Source: Viscum album
Lineage: Eukaryota > Streptophyta > Magnoliopsida > Santalales > Viscaceae
Assembly: GCA_963277665.1 (NCBI GenBank)
Contig: OY728158.1
Coordinates: forward strand, 600,246,818 to 600,310,817
Length of the DNA: 64,000 nt
Direction: 5' to 3'
The number at the start of each line of letters is the position of its first letter. Positions within the stretch are counted from its first letter, which is position 1. The notes below the pieces were generated by a model, which saw nothing but the letters and a program-made list of their open reading frames with translations, searched no databases and was not told the DNA's origin. This document shows positions 1 through 10,008 of this stretch, piece after piece. Both the position numbers and the translations under genes were made by a program.

Positions 1-153
1 ACTTTACCAAATGAGGTTATAGTTTCCCTAATTACTCATCAAGTCCCTCACTGCTAGTCGACAGCCTCTGGCATTTGGGGAAATGCGCTTGAGGTCATGT
101 GGCGAACTGAGTACGGGGCACCAGTTGTGTGGCTCCGGATTCGGGTCATTACA
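1..153 (+). mobile_element. T1 5' LTR, 3' end only (Tekay-type Gypsy element)
   Basis: The last 153 bp of a long terminal repeat whose beginning lies outside the window. It aligns over its full length with 16,136-16,288, the end of the downstream LTR, sharing blocks such as GGGGCACCAGTTGTGTGGCT and the terminus ATTCGGGTCNTTACA. By eye roughly 20-25 positions differ, so this is an old insertion. It ends in CA directly upstream of a primer-binding site, which fixes both orientation and boundary. Confidence 0.9.
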
Positions 154-156
154 AAG

Positions 157-168
157 TGGTATCAGAGG
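157..168 (+). other. Primer-binding site of T1 (tRNA-iMet type)
   Basis: TGGTATCAGAGG lies three bases after the LTR end. It matches the 12-base sequence complementary to the 3' end of plant initiator tRNA-Met, the usual minus-strand primer for Ty3/Gypsy elements. The last base differs from the common TGGTATCAGAGC. Confidence 0.88.
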
Positions 169-1656
169 AGGTTCTTTTCTTTTCTATTGACTTAATGTTT
201 AGTGACATTAGAACGGGATAGGAAGGAATAGGTAAATGGTAAATATTTCTGATCGAGAGTTCTTGAACCAGTGTACAGGTAAAAATCCAGGTTACCTCGA
301 ATATTTCAATTTTTGAGTTTTGCAAATGTTATAGTTTAATTGATTTAACCATTGGGTGGTGCACTTGTGTTGTGCTGTTACAATTTATATGATTGTGGTT
401 CTATTTTTTTGCAACCCGATGAGATGAGGGTATGCCATCTCATGAATCATATAGGCACTTGTTATAAAATCAGATGTCATGCGTTTTTCCATTCTATCTA
501 GATTTCATTAGAAATTGCATGCTGTTGTGATAGAATTTGTGATAGACTATGCATGTTGTTGTGATAGCTGTTGTGATAGAATACCTGCTATATTGATAGG
601 GTATCATTTGTTTAGAGCTTCTTTATCATGGATGCCAAACTTTGGTCTTAGAGATGTTATGGGCCTGCGAGGATCGGAATTTGGTGGATCGTGAGTTTGT
701 TATATTTTTTACTCGTTATATGAATTATTATGATGCCAAGATTTGATTCGTGGGGAGTATGGGCCCCCACGGATCGTAATTTGGCACCTTAACGCTTGTT
801 TTTCATTGTTTTCTGGGCTTCGGTGCAGTTCTGAGGCTATTGTCTGGAAAATCCCAGAATACACGGCATGTACTTTATGAATACATGTTGTGTAGTTTTT
901 AGTCGTGTCACTGACTGTGTGGTAAGGGACATGGGGTTATGGAAGTTCTTGTAAGAACACACCGTGTACTAGTTTAGCACGCCGTGTAGTCTGAAATAGG
1001 TACCCCGTCTATGTCACGAACAACACGGGTAGTGTTATCTTTTGACATACATGTAGTGTCTGAAGTTTACATGCCGTGTAGTATGACTTGGATATCCGGT
1101 CGTGTCACGAACAACATGGTCCGAGGAATTCCTTCAAGTGCATGTCGTGTCCCTCTGGAACACGTCGTGTATAGTTAACCGTGGATCCGGCTATGCAGCT
1201 AACAACACTGGTCGATGTTACCTTTATTGTACATGTTGTGTCTGTCTAGAACACGTAATGTAGTGTTGACCCTGTGGCAGGCCGTGTCACTAACAACACG
1301 GGCTAGGTAAGGCATGTCTAGTACATGTCGTGTCTCCTTTGAACACGTTGTGTAGTTTTGTCTTAGAGGATCCATGTGACCTAGCCATGTAGTTGAATAC
1401 ATGGGTTGGGAAATCCATAGGGAAACACGTCGTGTACCATGTTGACACGTTGTGTAGTAGTGGTCTTTGTACCAATCCATGTGACTATGACACGGACAGG
1501 GGAAAGATCTTAAGGACACGTCGTGTAGTGGACAAACACGCTGTGTAGTTTCCTGCTGGGACAGACCGTGTTCCTAGCTGTGTAAGAGTAACCGGGTAGG
1601 GAGAAAAAGGGTTAGTACATGTTGTGTAGTTTGAAAACATGTTGTGTAGTCGGGTG
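169..1656 (+). other. Untranslated leader of T1, left part
   Basis: About 1.5 kb between the primer site and the point where element A inserted; the leader resumes at 9,820. No open frame of retrotransposon type is visible. Positions 169-820 are unique sequence, with a loosely repeated phrase about a bright ATTTGGTGGATCGT / GTAATTTGGCACC type near 670-790. From about 820 it is a tandem array of short imperfect palindromes, listed separately. Confidence 0.7.
820..1656 (+). repeat. 91-bp tandem array of ACACGNNGTGT palindromes in the T1 leader
   Basis: A degenerate tandem array of roughly nine units. The marker GTCACNAACAACACGG recurs at about 1,013, 1,104, 1,195 and 1,286, an exact 91-bp spacing, with looser copies near 907, 1,376, 1,481 and 1,568 (87-106 bp apart). 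Each unit carries one or two imperfect palindromes of the form ACACGTCGTGTAG. The same motif recurs right of the nested insertion at 9,820-9,903 and near the start of the 3' LTR, so it belongs to T1 rather than to the nested element. Confidence 0.85.
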
Positions 1657-1661
1657 GTTTA
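1657..1661. repeat. Target-site duplication of element A, left copy (GTTTA)
   Basis: GTTTA directly precedes the left end of element A and is repeated exactly at 9,815-9,819 directly after its right end. A 5-bp duplication is the size made by Ty3/Gypsy integrases. It fixes both ends of A to the base. Confidence 0.88.
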
Positions 1662-2499
1662 TATAGAATCCCGCCTTTTTATAACATAACCTTTCATTAC
1701 ATTCTACAAAACCGAGGATCTTTAAGGTTTAGTGTCTTGGAAACCAGGAACTTATTACATGAGGAAAAAAAACATTCTTCTTAAATACTTGAAAGGATTC
1801 TCCTTAAGTTCATCCTAGGTTCATTACTGCATCTCATAACCTGGGGAAATACATCAAAAGAAATGGTGAGCATAAGGCCCAGTAAGGGAACAAGAGAAAC
1901 ATTTAACACGTGAACTTGAGATACATCAACTATGTCATGAAAAAGAACTTTAAGGCATGAGAAAGAAATCATGGGGAATATCATAATAAAAATAACATTT
2001 TTCATAACTTTAAGATGTGGATACATCATTTAACTTAGAAAATCATGAACATATCACCATGGTCCATCCCCAAGGTGTCATTTGAAAATTACCAAGGTTA
2101 TTCACCAAGATATTGTGAAAATTGTAATCTCTAGTGGTTACATCATTACCCAATTCATTGGAGCGCTATCAGGGCGCACCCTTAAATTTGCCTTTATTAT
2201 CATGTGATCCACATATATCATCATAAATAATTTCATAAACAACCCATATATCATAAAATAAATGGGTTTCATTTCATAATCATAACGTTTTTAGAAAAAA
2301 AAAACTGCTTTAAAGACATGATCTTTACGTCACTTTAAACCAACGGAAAGGGAAAGTGGGTTTCATGTATATAAATACCAGAATTTAAAATAGAACATAT
2401 TGATATATATGTGAATACCCCTGTATAAATAAGATCTTTGGGTATTCACTTTATAACATAAAATAATTTTGAGAAAAGAGAGAGGCATTTTGAGACGAA

Positions 2500-3300
2500 A
2501 ATTCTGCAGCATAACGGCTATGTTTCAGGTTTTTAGAAAACATTGAAAAGAGAGGGGACATGGGTCAAACATTCATAAATGACCTATAAAACAGTATAGG
2601 GACAGAATATAATGGATTTAATAACATGGTAATGAAATTTAAAAATATACCATATGAAATGAAGAACATGAAAGGATGACAAAAATAAGATTTCTCTTAT
2701 GAAAATTCGGCAGCCTAACGACGTCACATAAACTTCAACCAAAAATGAATTGATGAGATAAAATAGGGTCTCTCATCATATGAACATATAATATCAGTAT
2801 GATAGATATAGAGATCATACCCCAACATAATAAAAATGAACTTGAAAGACTTGACATGAAAGTAGAACTTGAAAACGAGAAGGGTGAAAGAACCACTTAA
2901 AAATTCGGCAGCCTAATGGCGTCACTTAAAACTTCAAAATAATGAATTGAAGAGATCAAATGGGGTCTCTCATAATATGATCATAAAAGATCAGTATTAT
3001 AGATATAGAGATCATACCCCAACATAATAAAAAGGAACTTGAAATACTTGACAAGAAAATAGAACTTGAAAATGAGAAGGGTGAAAGAATCCGTTACAAA
3101 AATTTCGGCAGCCTAACTGCACCACTTAAACATTCATAAAATGAAATGATGAGATTAAGAGGGGTTCTCTCATCATATGAACATAAAAAGGACAGTATAA
3201 TGAATATAAAAGAACATCCTCCAACATAAGAACATGGATCATAAAAGGAATGACATAAAATAGATTACTTGAAAAGAAAGAGAGAGGTCGGATCCCTTAC
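2500..3300 (-). repeat. ~200-bp tandem repeats inside the element A 3' LTR
   Basis: Units starting at the marker TTCGGCAGCCTAA begin near 2,706, 2,904 and 3,104 (spacing 198 and 200 bp), with a more diverged unit at 2,501 (TTCTGCAGCATAA). Each unit contains a shared ATAGATATAGAGATCAT block and an AAGGGTGAAAGAA block. The same array is in the other LTR, so it predates this insertion. It lies downstream of the TATA box in element orientation, that is in the transcribed part of the LTR. Confidence 0.85.
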
Positions 3301-3439
3301 CTTAAAATGTAACTCTTAAAACTCAAAGGTTTGGACCTTGAGGGCTTGGGGGCACCTTGGGAGGACTCCTTGGGAGGTACGGAGACCAGAACTTCGTTGA
3401 GAATGATTTTTGAGTCCAAAGGATGAGATCATGGCTTGG

Positions 3440-3448
3440 TATTTATAG
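3440..3448 (-). promoter_or_regulatory. TATA box of the element A 3' LTR
   Basis: Minus-strand CTATAAATA, 1.46 kb after the LTR start, in a locally GC-richer context (CCCTATAAATACCAAGCC). It is conserved at 8,347-8,355 in the other LTR. The position is where the U3 promoter should be; transcription would begin about 30 bp further on, near 3,410. Confidence 0.65.
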
Positions 3449-3673
3449 GGAAAGTGAGGGGACAAGGCATTAATGGCCAAGGGACACCTCATAAGTGGGT
3501 TTCTCAAAACCATGTGCTCTCCCAAGATATTTCCCATGAAGTTAGGCCACATGGGGCCCCCAATACAATATTTCATCACCTTTGGTCGGCCAACCCATAA
3601 AATATCTCATGACATCATCATGACACAGTTATGATGTCATTAAACATACTGAAACCCTAAAACTGTATTTTTA

Positions 3674-3970
3674 CTATTCACTGAAAATTCAACTTTCTCA
3701 GAAAAATCCCAAAATTTCACCTTAACCAAATATCAATGCTCTGATTTCAAAAATGAACTCCATTTTATAAACATAATTTTCTAAATATTTTTAATTTATT
3801 TTTTAAATAAATGCACTATTCACCGAAAATTCATTTTTTTCAGAAAAAACCCCAAAATTTACCTTAACATAATATCGATGCTCTGAGTTCAAAAATGAAA
3901 TCCATTTTATAAAAATATTTTTATAAATATTTTTAATTTAATTTTTAATTAAAAAACACTATTCACCCGA
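3674..3970 (-). repeat. ~142-bp tandem repeat in U3 of element A
   Basis: Two full units and the start of a third, marked by CTATTCACYGAAAATTCA at 3,674 and 3,816 and CTATTCACCCGAAA at 3,959. Spacing is 142 and 143 bp. The same array is at about 8,580-8,880. The unit contains a block, TTTTTCTGAGAA...AATTTTC on the minus strand, that also occurs once in the B LTR, so the duplication probably arose in the A branch. Confidence 0.75.
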
Positions 3971-4456
3971 AAAAACTAGTACTTGAATAATAATTTATGA
4001 AACCGTTATTTAACCATTTTATTCAATCACATTACTTAATCAAGGTTCCTAGATTATATTAATACTTTATTTAAGTGAGATTACTAATCCATTTGGACAC
4101 ATTACTAATCCTAATCATAAAATCACTATTCATACTTTACTATTCATCAAAAATCAAGTTGATCTTATTAGACTCTAAATTTCATACTGAACATAATTGT
4201 AGAAAAACATTTTTTGAAAATCATTACACATTTTTAATTATTTAAGGATTACATAAACATTTTTTTAAAATATCCTTTCTCTAAAATTAACCAAAAATAT
4301 TCATACTATATTTATTTGGACATTTGAAAATTCATAAACTTCATCATAAGAGGAAATCCCAATTTTTTATTTAAAACAAAGGATTACACAAGGCAGTTAC
4401 GGTCTCCTTACATATCCCCTTATCACACCAGCATATGACCTAAGTGTAAGGTGTGC

Positions 4457-4666
4457 TTAGGTGAGAGAATCCGAGGGAGGCTTGGCCAACATCACATGAG
4501 TAGTAATTTCTATCAGTTTGAACTTCTCGCGAAGGCGATCCCGTTCTAGCTTCACACGATGAAGTTCAGCTTGGTTTTGGTCCAGAGAAAAGCCCAGTGG
4601 TGCTACCTCCTTCCGAAGTTCTGTTAGATGGGCTTCGATCGGTCCAAGACTACTGGTTGAGGCCAT
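4457..4666 (-). CDS. Small coiled-coil-type reading frame in the element A LTR (69 codons), possibly captured
   Basis: An ATG-initiated frame about 240 bp after the LTR start and well upstream of the TATA box. The predicted peptide is highly charged with heptad-like spacing (LTELRKEV..., AELHRVKLERDRLREKFKLI), consistent with a short coiled coil, and its base composition is richer in GC than the surrounding LTR. I do not recognise the family. The other LTR keeps the first 52 codons (9,416-9,574) and then has a stop. Several amino-acid differences separate the copies, so there is little sign of protein-level constraint after insertion. It may be a captured exon fragment or a chance frame. Confidence 0.4.
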   Translation of the reverse strand: MASTSSLGPIEAHLTELRKEVAPLGFSLDQNQAELHRVKLERDRLREKFKLIEITTHVMLAKPPSDSLT

Positions 4667-4906
4667 TGAATCTTCTTTCTATATTAATTAACCAAGATTA
4701 CTTGTATTTAGAGACAATAATCGAAACATTTAGTTTACAGCGGTCATAGTGACCAATGGTCATATAACAGTCAAAACCCAACGGTCTCATTTTAATTATA
4801 CTCATGTTATCAAATGAAACATTTTTTATGAGTATAAAAATAAAATAAAATAAAACAACACACAAAATTAGGAAACAAGATTTATTCAAAATTTTGGGTC
4901 GTTACA

Positions 4907-4920
4907 ATCTTCCCCCCTTA
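4907..4920 (-). other. Polypurine tract of element A
   Basis: Minus-strand TAAGGGGGGAAGAT lies directly before the 3' LTR start TGTAACGACC. It is the expected plus-strand primer. Just upstream is TCGCGAGGACGCAATTTC, a motif shared with the same place in element B, supporting common descent. Confidence 0.85.
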
Positions 4921-6270
4921 AGAAATTGCGTCCTCGCGATTTTTAAAATTGGGTTTTGAAATTTTATTGAAAGTCCCACATCAGAAAAGGAGTTAGTAAA
5001 ACTATTACGTTAAAAGAAAGAAAGGGAAGTACAAAGGTCACTTGAGTTAACCCATACTAGGATCCCATGTAGGACAACATGGACATGGAGGAAAAAACCA
5101 AGGGTCACGTTCTAAGGGAGAGTGATAGAAAACATGATTAGGAGAAAGTTAGCCACGAGAAAATCCCAAACTTATGATGTGTGTAAATGGTCTTTGATTA
5201 CCTAGTAGAAAACGTAAACCAACAACGTTTTTGTTTTACATTCCTTTTCATAATTTTGAGGAATTCATTTACTACATAGAACAAAAACATAAGAAAATAT
5301 ACCTACCTTCAAGTAGAGTTTCATCCTTTAATAAGTCTCTACCAAAACTAATCTTTTCTTCAAATGATGAGAATACAAAAACACTTGGTCTCATCAAAAG
5401 CACAAGAATCATCTTCTAGAGAATCACATAATCCACATAAGATTATCTATTTATTTCTTATATCTTTAAACATTATCCCAAAAACAAAAAGGTTAAGGTA
5501 AAACAACTCTTCAGAAAGAAATAATCCCATAGGAATGGAAACTACTTTTAAATCTTCAAAGTTACATGGTACTACGCAAAGTTCATCATAGACCATTCCA
5601 TAAATAACGTTCCTTAAAATTCCTCAAAATAAACCAAACTAAGATTGAAACCCAAATATAAGAAGGATTTGATAACATAGTCTTCCAAAATAAACTTCAT
5701 TGTTCATCTCCAAACAACATCAACCACTCCTAACATCTTATAACAAAAGTAGCTAACCTAAACATATTTTACTCAAGATAGGTTAATCATTCCCCATAAG
5801 TAAACTAAATTACTATAAGTCCACCATAAATTCATCGATTCTTCAAAATATAAGTCAACCTTACTCCTCAATGAAAATACCGTAGTAATCTATTTACCTC
5901 GATCATATAGGGTCCCAAAATAGTGAACGTCTTCCAAAATAATAATCATCTTTTAATCCCCTAATCATCCCTATCATATTAATACGGCAATCGCCGCATT
6001 TCCTATCACATTGGTTGTTGGGACATGTTCTTCCATTTCCCACCATTAACTAAGAAGAGAAAGTATAATTAGGGGCTTAAGTACTTATCCAATAATCATG
6101 AAAAGGAACTGAAAGCATATAAGGATAACTTGTAGAAGAAAATTATACCCTAACTTGTGATCCCCTAGGTTCCCATCTAGGTTATCCATGATCATATATT
6201 CTTAGGTGAATCTTTATTTTATTTTATCTTTGTTCCTTTAACAATGGTTCATACTAAGATTATGAATTTA
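4921..6270 (-). other. Internal region of element A without coding sequence
   Basis: About 1.35 kb between the shared leader block and the polypurine tract. I see no zinc knuckle, DTG protease, RT or integrase motif on either strand; the longest frames are short and AT-biased. Near its 3' end (about 4,940-5,000) the sequence resembles the corresponding end of the B internal region, including GATGTGGG and the CGCGAGGACGCAATTTC motif. The middle, where B carries gag, does not match gag. Confidence 0.7.
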
Positions 6271-6440
6271 CTAAAGCATATCCCCCAGGAGTGTCGTAAC
6301 CAAGAGTGTAGCAAGGCCCGTTGTCGTGTACTAGTTCCCATTCGAGTCTATATCAAAGCAGTGTTTTCAGGTTTTACCCCTATGTACATCTATGCCAGAT
6401 CCACCGCTACCTGCTCGTATACAGATAGGGATGTATTTGC
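6271..6440 (-). other. Conserved leader block of element A, shared with B
   Basis: Read on the minus strand this ~170-bp block closely matches 25,266-25,433 and 31,293-31,459 in the two B copies. Shared stretches include GAGCAGGTAG, GGGGTAAAACC, TAGACTCGAA and CTCTTGGTTACGACACTCCT. It is the best-conserved internal sequence between the two families. In the sense direction the B2 copy is an open frame, while A has stops in the same frame, so an RNA role such as packaging or dimerisation is at least as likely as a leader peptide. The long plus-strand frame over it (6,244-6,549) is antisense and not supported as a gene. Confidence 0.8.
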
Positions 6441-6558
6441 TTGGAAACCCCTTACTCAATACTCACCAAAATACCAGGAAGATTTCCTATATTTAAAATT
6501 TTCTATAGGGTTATTCCTAGAGTTTTCATATCCTAATTTCCACAAATAACTAAACCAT

Positions 6559-6570
6559 CCTTTGATACCA
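6559..6570 (-). other. Primer-binding site of element A
   Basis: Minus-strand TGGTATCAAAGG sits two bases after the 5' LTR end (CTATA then GT). It is a tRNA-iMet-type primer site, with one or two changes from TGGTATCAGAGC. Confidence 0.88.
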
Positions 6571-8346
6571 ACTATAGCATCCTGCCTTTTTATAACATAA
6601 CTTTTCATTACATTATACAAAACCGAGGATCTTTAAGGTTTAGTGTCTTGAAAACCAGGAACTTATTACATGAGAAAAAAACATTCTTCTTAAACACTTG
6701 AAAGGCTTCCCCTTAAATTCATCCTAGGTTCATTACTGCATCTCATAACCTGGGGACATACATCAAAAGAAAGGGTGAGCAGAAGGCCCAGTAAGGGAAC
6801 AAGAGAAACATTTAACACGTGAACTTGAGATACATCAACTATGTCATGAAAAATAACTTTAAGGCATGAGAAAGAAATCTTGTGGCATATCATAATAAAA
6901 ATAAAAATTTTCATATCTTTAAGATGTGGTTAGATAATTTAACATAGAAAATCATGAACATATCACCATGGTCCATCCCCAAGCTGTCATTTGAAAATTA
7001 CCAAGGTTATTCACCAAGATATCGTGAAAATTGTAATCTCTAGTGGTTACATCATTACCCAATGCATTGAAGCGCTATCAGGGCGCACCCTTAAATTTTC
7101 CTTTATTATCATGTGAGCCACATATATAATCATAAATCATTTCATAAACAACCCATATAGCATAAAATAAATGGGTTTCATTTCATAATCATAACGTTTT
7201 TAGAAAAAAAATTGCTTTAAAGACATGATCTTTACGTCACTTTAAACCCACGAAAAGGGAAAGTGGGTTTCATGTATATAAATCCCAAAATTTAAAATAG
7301 AACATATTGATATATATGTGAATACCCCTGTAGAAATAAGAGATTTGAGTATTCACTTTATAACATAAAATAATTTTGAGAAAAGAGAGAGGCATTTTGA
7401 GACGAAAATTCTGCAGCATAACGGCTATGTTTCGGGTTTTTAGAAAACATTTAAAAGAGAGGGGACATGGGTCAAACATTAATAAATGACTCATAAAATA
7501 GTAGAGGGAAAGAATATAAGGTATTTAAGAACATGGTAATGAAATTTGAAAATATACCATATGAAATGAAGAACATGAAAGGATGACAAAAATATGATTT
7601 CTCTTATGAAAATTCGGCAGCCTAACGACGTCACATTAACTTCAACCAAAAATGAATTGATGAGATCAAATAGGGTATCTCATCATATGAACATAGAATA
7701 TCAGTATGATAGATATAGAGATAATACCCCAACATAATTAAAAGGAACTTGAAAGACTTTACATGAAAGTAGAACTTGAAAACGAGAAGGGTGAAAGAAC
7801 CACTTAAAAATTCGGCAGCCTAACGACGTCACTTAAAACTTCAAAATGCTGAATTGAAGAGATCAAGTGGGGTATCTCATAATATGATCATAAAATATCA
7901 GTATTATAGATATAGAGATCATACCCCAACATAATAAAAAGGAACTTTAAAGACTTGACAAGAAAATAGAACTTGAAAATGAGAAGGGTGAAAGAATCCG
8001 TTACAAAAACTTCGGCAGCCTAACGGCGCCACTTAAACTTTCATAAAATGAAATGATGAGAGTAAGAGGGGGTCTCTCATCATATGAACATAAAAATGAC
8101 AGTATAATTAATATAAAAGATCATCCTACAACATAATAACATGGAGCATAAAAGGAATGACATAAAAGAGATTACTTGAAAAGAAAGAGAGAGGTCGGAT
8201 CCCTTACCTTAAAACGTAACTCTCAAAACTCAAAGGTTTGGACCTTGAGGGCTTGGGGGCACCTTGGGAGGACTCATTGGGAGTTAAGGAGACCAGAACT
8301 TCGTTGAGAATGATTTTGGAGTCCGAAGGATGAGATAATGGCTTGG

Positions 8347-8355
8347 TATTTATAG
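8347..8355 (-). promoter_or_regulatory. TATA box of the element A 5' LTR
   Basis: Minus-strand CTATAAATA at the position equivalent to 3,440-3,448 in the other LTR. This is the copy that would drive the element. Confidence 0.65.
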
Positions 8356-9415
8356 GGAAAGAGAGGGGACAAGGCATTAATGGCCAAGGGACAACTCATA
8401 AGTGGGTTTCTCAAAACCATGTGCTCTCCCAAGATATTTCCCATGAAGTTAGGCCACATGGGGCCCCCAATACAATAATTCATCACCTTTGGTCGTCCAA
8501 CCCATAAAATATCTAATGACATCATCATGACATAGTTATGATGTCATTAAACATACTGAAACCCTAAAACTGTATTTTTACTATTCACTGAAAATTCAAC
8601 TTTCTCAGAAAAATCCCAAAATTTCACCTTAACCAAATATCCATGTTCTGATTTCAAAAATGAACTCCATTTTATAAAAATAATTTTATAAATATTTTTA
8701 ATTTATTTTTTAAATAAATACACTATTCACCAAAAATTCATTTTTTTCAGAAAAAACCCCAAAATTTACCTTAACATAATATCGATGCTCTGAGTTCAAA
8801 AATGAAATCCATTTTATAAAAATAATTTTATAAATATTTTTAATTTAATTTTTAATTAAAAAAACACTATTCACCCGAAAAAACTAATACTTGAATAATA
8901 ATTTATGAAACCGTTATTTAACCATTTTATTGAATTATATTACTTAATCAAGGCGCCTAGATTATATTAATACTTTCTTTAAGTGAGATTACTAATCCAT
9001 TTGGACACATTACTAATTCTAATCATAAAATCACTATTCATAATTTACTATTCATCAAAAATCAAGTTGATCTTATTAGACTCTAAATTTCATACTGAAC
9101 ATAATTGTAGAACACCCTTTTTTGAAAATCATTACACATTTTTAATTATTTAAGGTTTACATAAACATTTTTTTAAAATATCCTTTCTCAAAAATTCACC
9201 AAAAATATGCATACTATATTTATCGGGACATTTGAAAATTCATAAACTTTATCATAAGAAGAAATTCGAATTTTTTATTTAAAACAAAGGATTACACAAG
9301 GCAGTTACGGTCTCCTTACGTAGCCCCTTATCACACTAGCATATGATCTAAGTGTAAGGTGTGCTAAGGTGAGAGAATCTGAGGGAGGCTCAGCCAACAT
9401 CGCATGAGTAGTAAT

Positions 9416-9574
9416 TTATATCACTTTGAACTTCTCGTGAAGGCAATCACGTTCTAGCTTCACACGATGAAGTTCAGCTTGGGTTTGGTCCAGAGCAAAT
9501 CCCAATGGTGCTACCTCCTTCCCAAGTTTTGTTAGATGGGCTTCGATCGGTCCAAGACTACTGGCTGAGGCCAT
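9416..9574 (-). pseudogene. Shortened copy of the small LTR reading frame (52 codons)
   Basis: The right-LTR counterpart of 4,457-4,666. It starts at the same ATG and keeps the same frame, but TAA follows codon 52 where the other copy reads on for 17 codons. Amino-acid differences include E/K, R/G, R/C and R/H. Confidence 0.4.
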
Positions 9575-9814
9575 CAAATCTTTTTTCTATATTAATTAAC
9601 CAAGATTACTTGTATTTAGAGACAATAATCGAAACATTTAGTTTACAACGGTCATAGTGACCAATGGTCATATAATAGTCAAAACCCAACGGTCTCATTT
9701 TAATTATACTCATGTTATCAAATGAAACATTTTTGTTGAGTATAAAAATAAAATAAAATAAAACAACACACAAAATTAGGAAACAAGATTTATTCAAAAT
9801 TTTGGGTCGTTACA

Positions 9815-9819
9815 GTTTA
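9815..9819. repeat. Target-site duplication of element A, right copy (GTTTA)
   Basis: Exact match to 1,657-1,661; see the left copy. Confidence 0.88.
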
Positions 9820-10008
9820 CACAACTATGTATGGCCAAGGTACACGCCCAGGGTAAAATTTCAAGAAACACGTCATGGAGTGGTACTACACTCCGTGTAG
9901 TCAGGTTTTCCCCAAATTTTAGAGTGTTTCCCTCCTGTTCAGTTTTACTCTATTATGTTGCAACTGTGTCCATTTTTAATGAAGGTGTTCTTGTGACCTT
10001 GCAGACTC
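9820..10008 (+). other. Leader of T1, right part
   Basis: The T1 leader resumes after the A insertion. Up to about 9,903 it still carries ACACGNNGTGT-type palindromes (AACACGTCATGG, ACTCCGTGTAG). It then becomes unique and reaches gag through TTGTGACCTTGCAG (ending at 10,004), a sequence that looks like a 3' splice site just before the gag start. Confidence 0.65.

Larger units (their letters stand above)
1662..4906 (-). repeat. Element A 3' LTR (left copy)
   Basis: 3,245 bp, matching 6,573-9,814 nearly base for base with small indels. On the minus strand it begins TGTAACGACCC at 4,906 and ends ATTCTATA at 1,662. It contains, from its own 5' end, a small coiled-coil-type reading frame, two ~142-bp tandem units, a TATA box (3,440-3,448), a splice-donor-like AAGGTAAGG (about 3,298-3,305) and three to four ~200-bp tandem units. 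ORF-like stretches inside it, other than the 69-codon frame at 4,457-4,666, look like chance frames in LTR DNA. Confidence 0.9.
1662..9814 (-). mobile_element. Element A: complete non-autonomous LTR retrotransposon (LARD-like), minus strand
   Basis: An 8,153-bp element with two long LTRs (1,662-4,906 and 6,573-9,814, about 3.24 kb each) around a 1,666-bp internal region. Read on the minus strand the order is 5' LTR, primer-binding site (6,559-6,570), internal region, polypurine tract (4,907-4,920), 3' LTR. LTR ends are TGTAACGACC and CTATA. No gag, protease, RT or integrase motif is visible internally, so it must be moved by proteins of another element. The LTRs look highly similar, so A is younger than T1, whose leader it interrupts. 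Size and lack of coding fit the LARD class. Confidence 0.9.
6573..9814 (-). repeat. Element A 5' LTR (right copy)
   Basis: 3,242 bp, matching the left LTR throughout, including the ~200-bp units (markers near 7,615, 7,811 and 8,012), the TATA box at 8,347-8,355, the ~142-bp units (8,582-8,880) and the terminus TGTAACGACCC. It drives transcription leftwards. Confidence 0.9.

Noticed and set aside
1199..1519. Minus-strand frames over the leader array
   Set aside because: They arise from the palindromic repeats and read the same short motif in different frames; no coding signature.
820..1656. A CRISPR-like array
   Set aside because: The units are contiguous tandem repeats with diverged internal sequence, not identical repeats separated by unique spacers, and the setting is a plant retrotransposon leader.
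3316..3579. A gene at 3,316-3,579 (and 8,274-8,528) on the minus strand
   Set aside because: It spans the TATA box and transcription start region of the LTR and has no recognisable domain. Its ends differ between the two copies.
4698..4889. A membrane-type 63-codon protein repeated in both A LTRs (also 9,606-9,797)
   Set aside because: It lies at the extreme LTR end in T-rich DNA, which yields hydrophobic frames by chance. Conservation simply reflects the LTR duplication.
6244..6549. A 101-codon plus-strand gene in element A
   Set aside because: It is antisense to the conserved leader block, and the equivalent antisense frame in B is a different register. No domain is visible.
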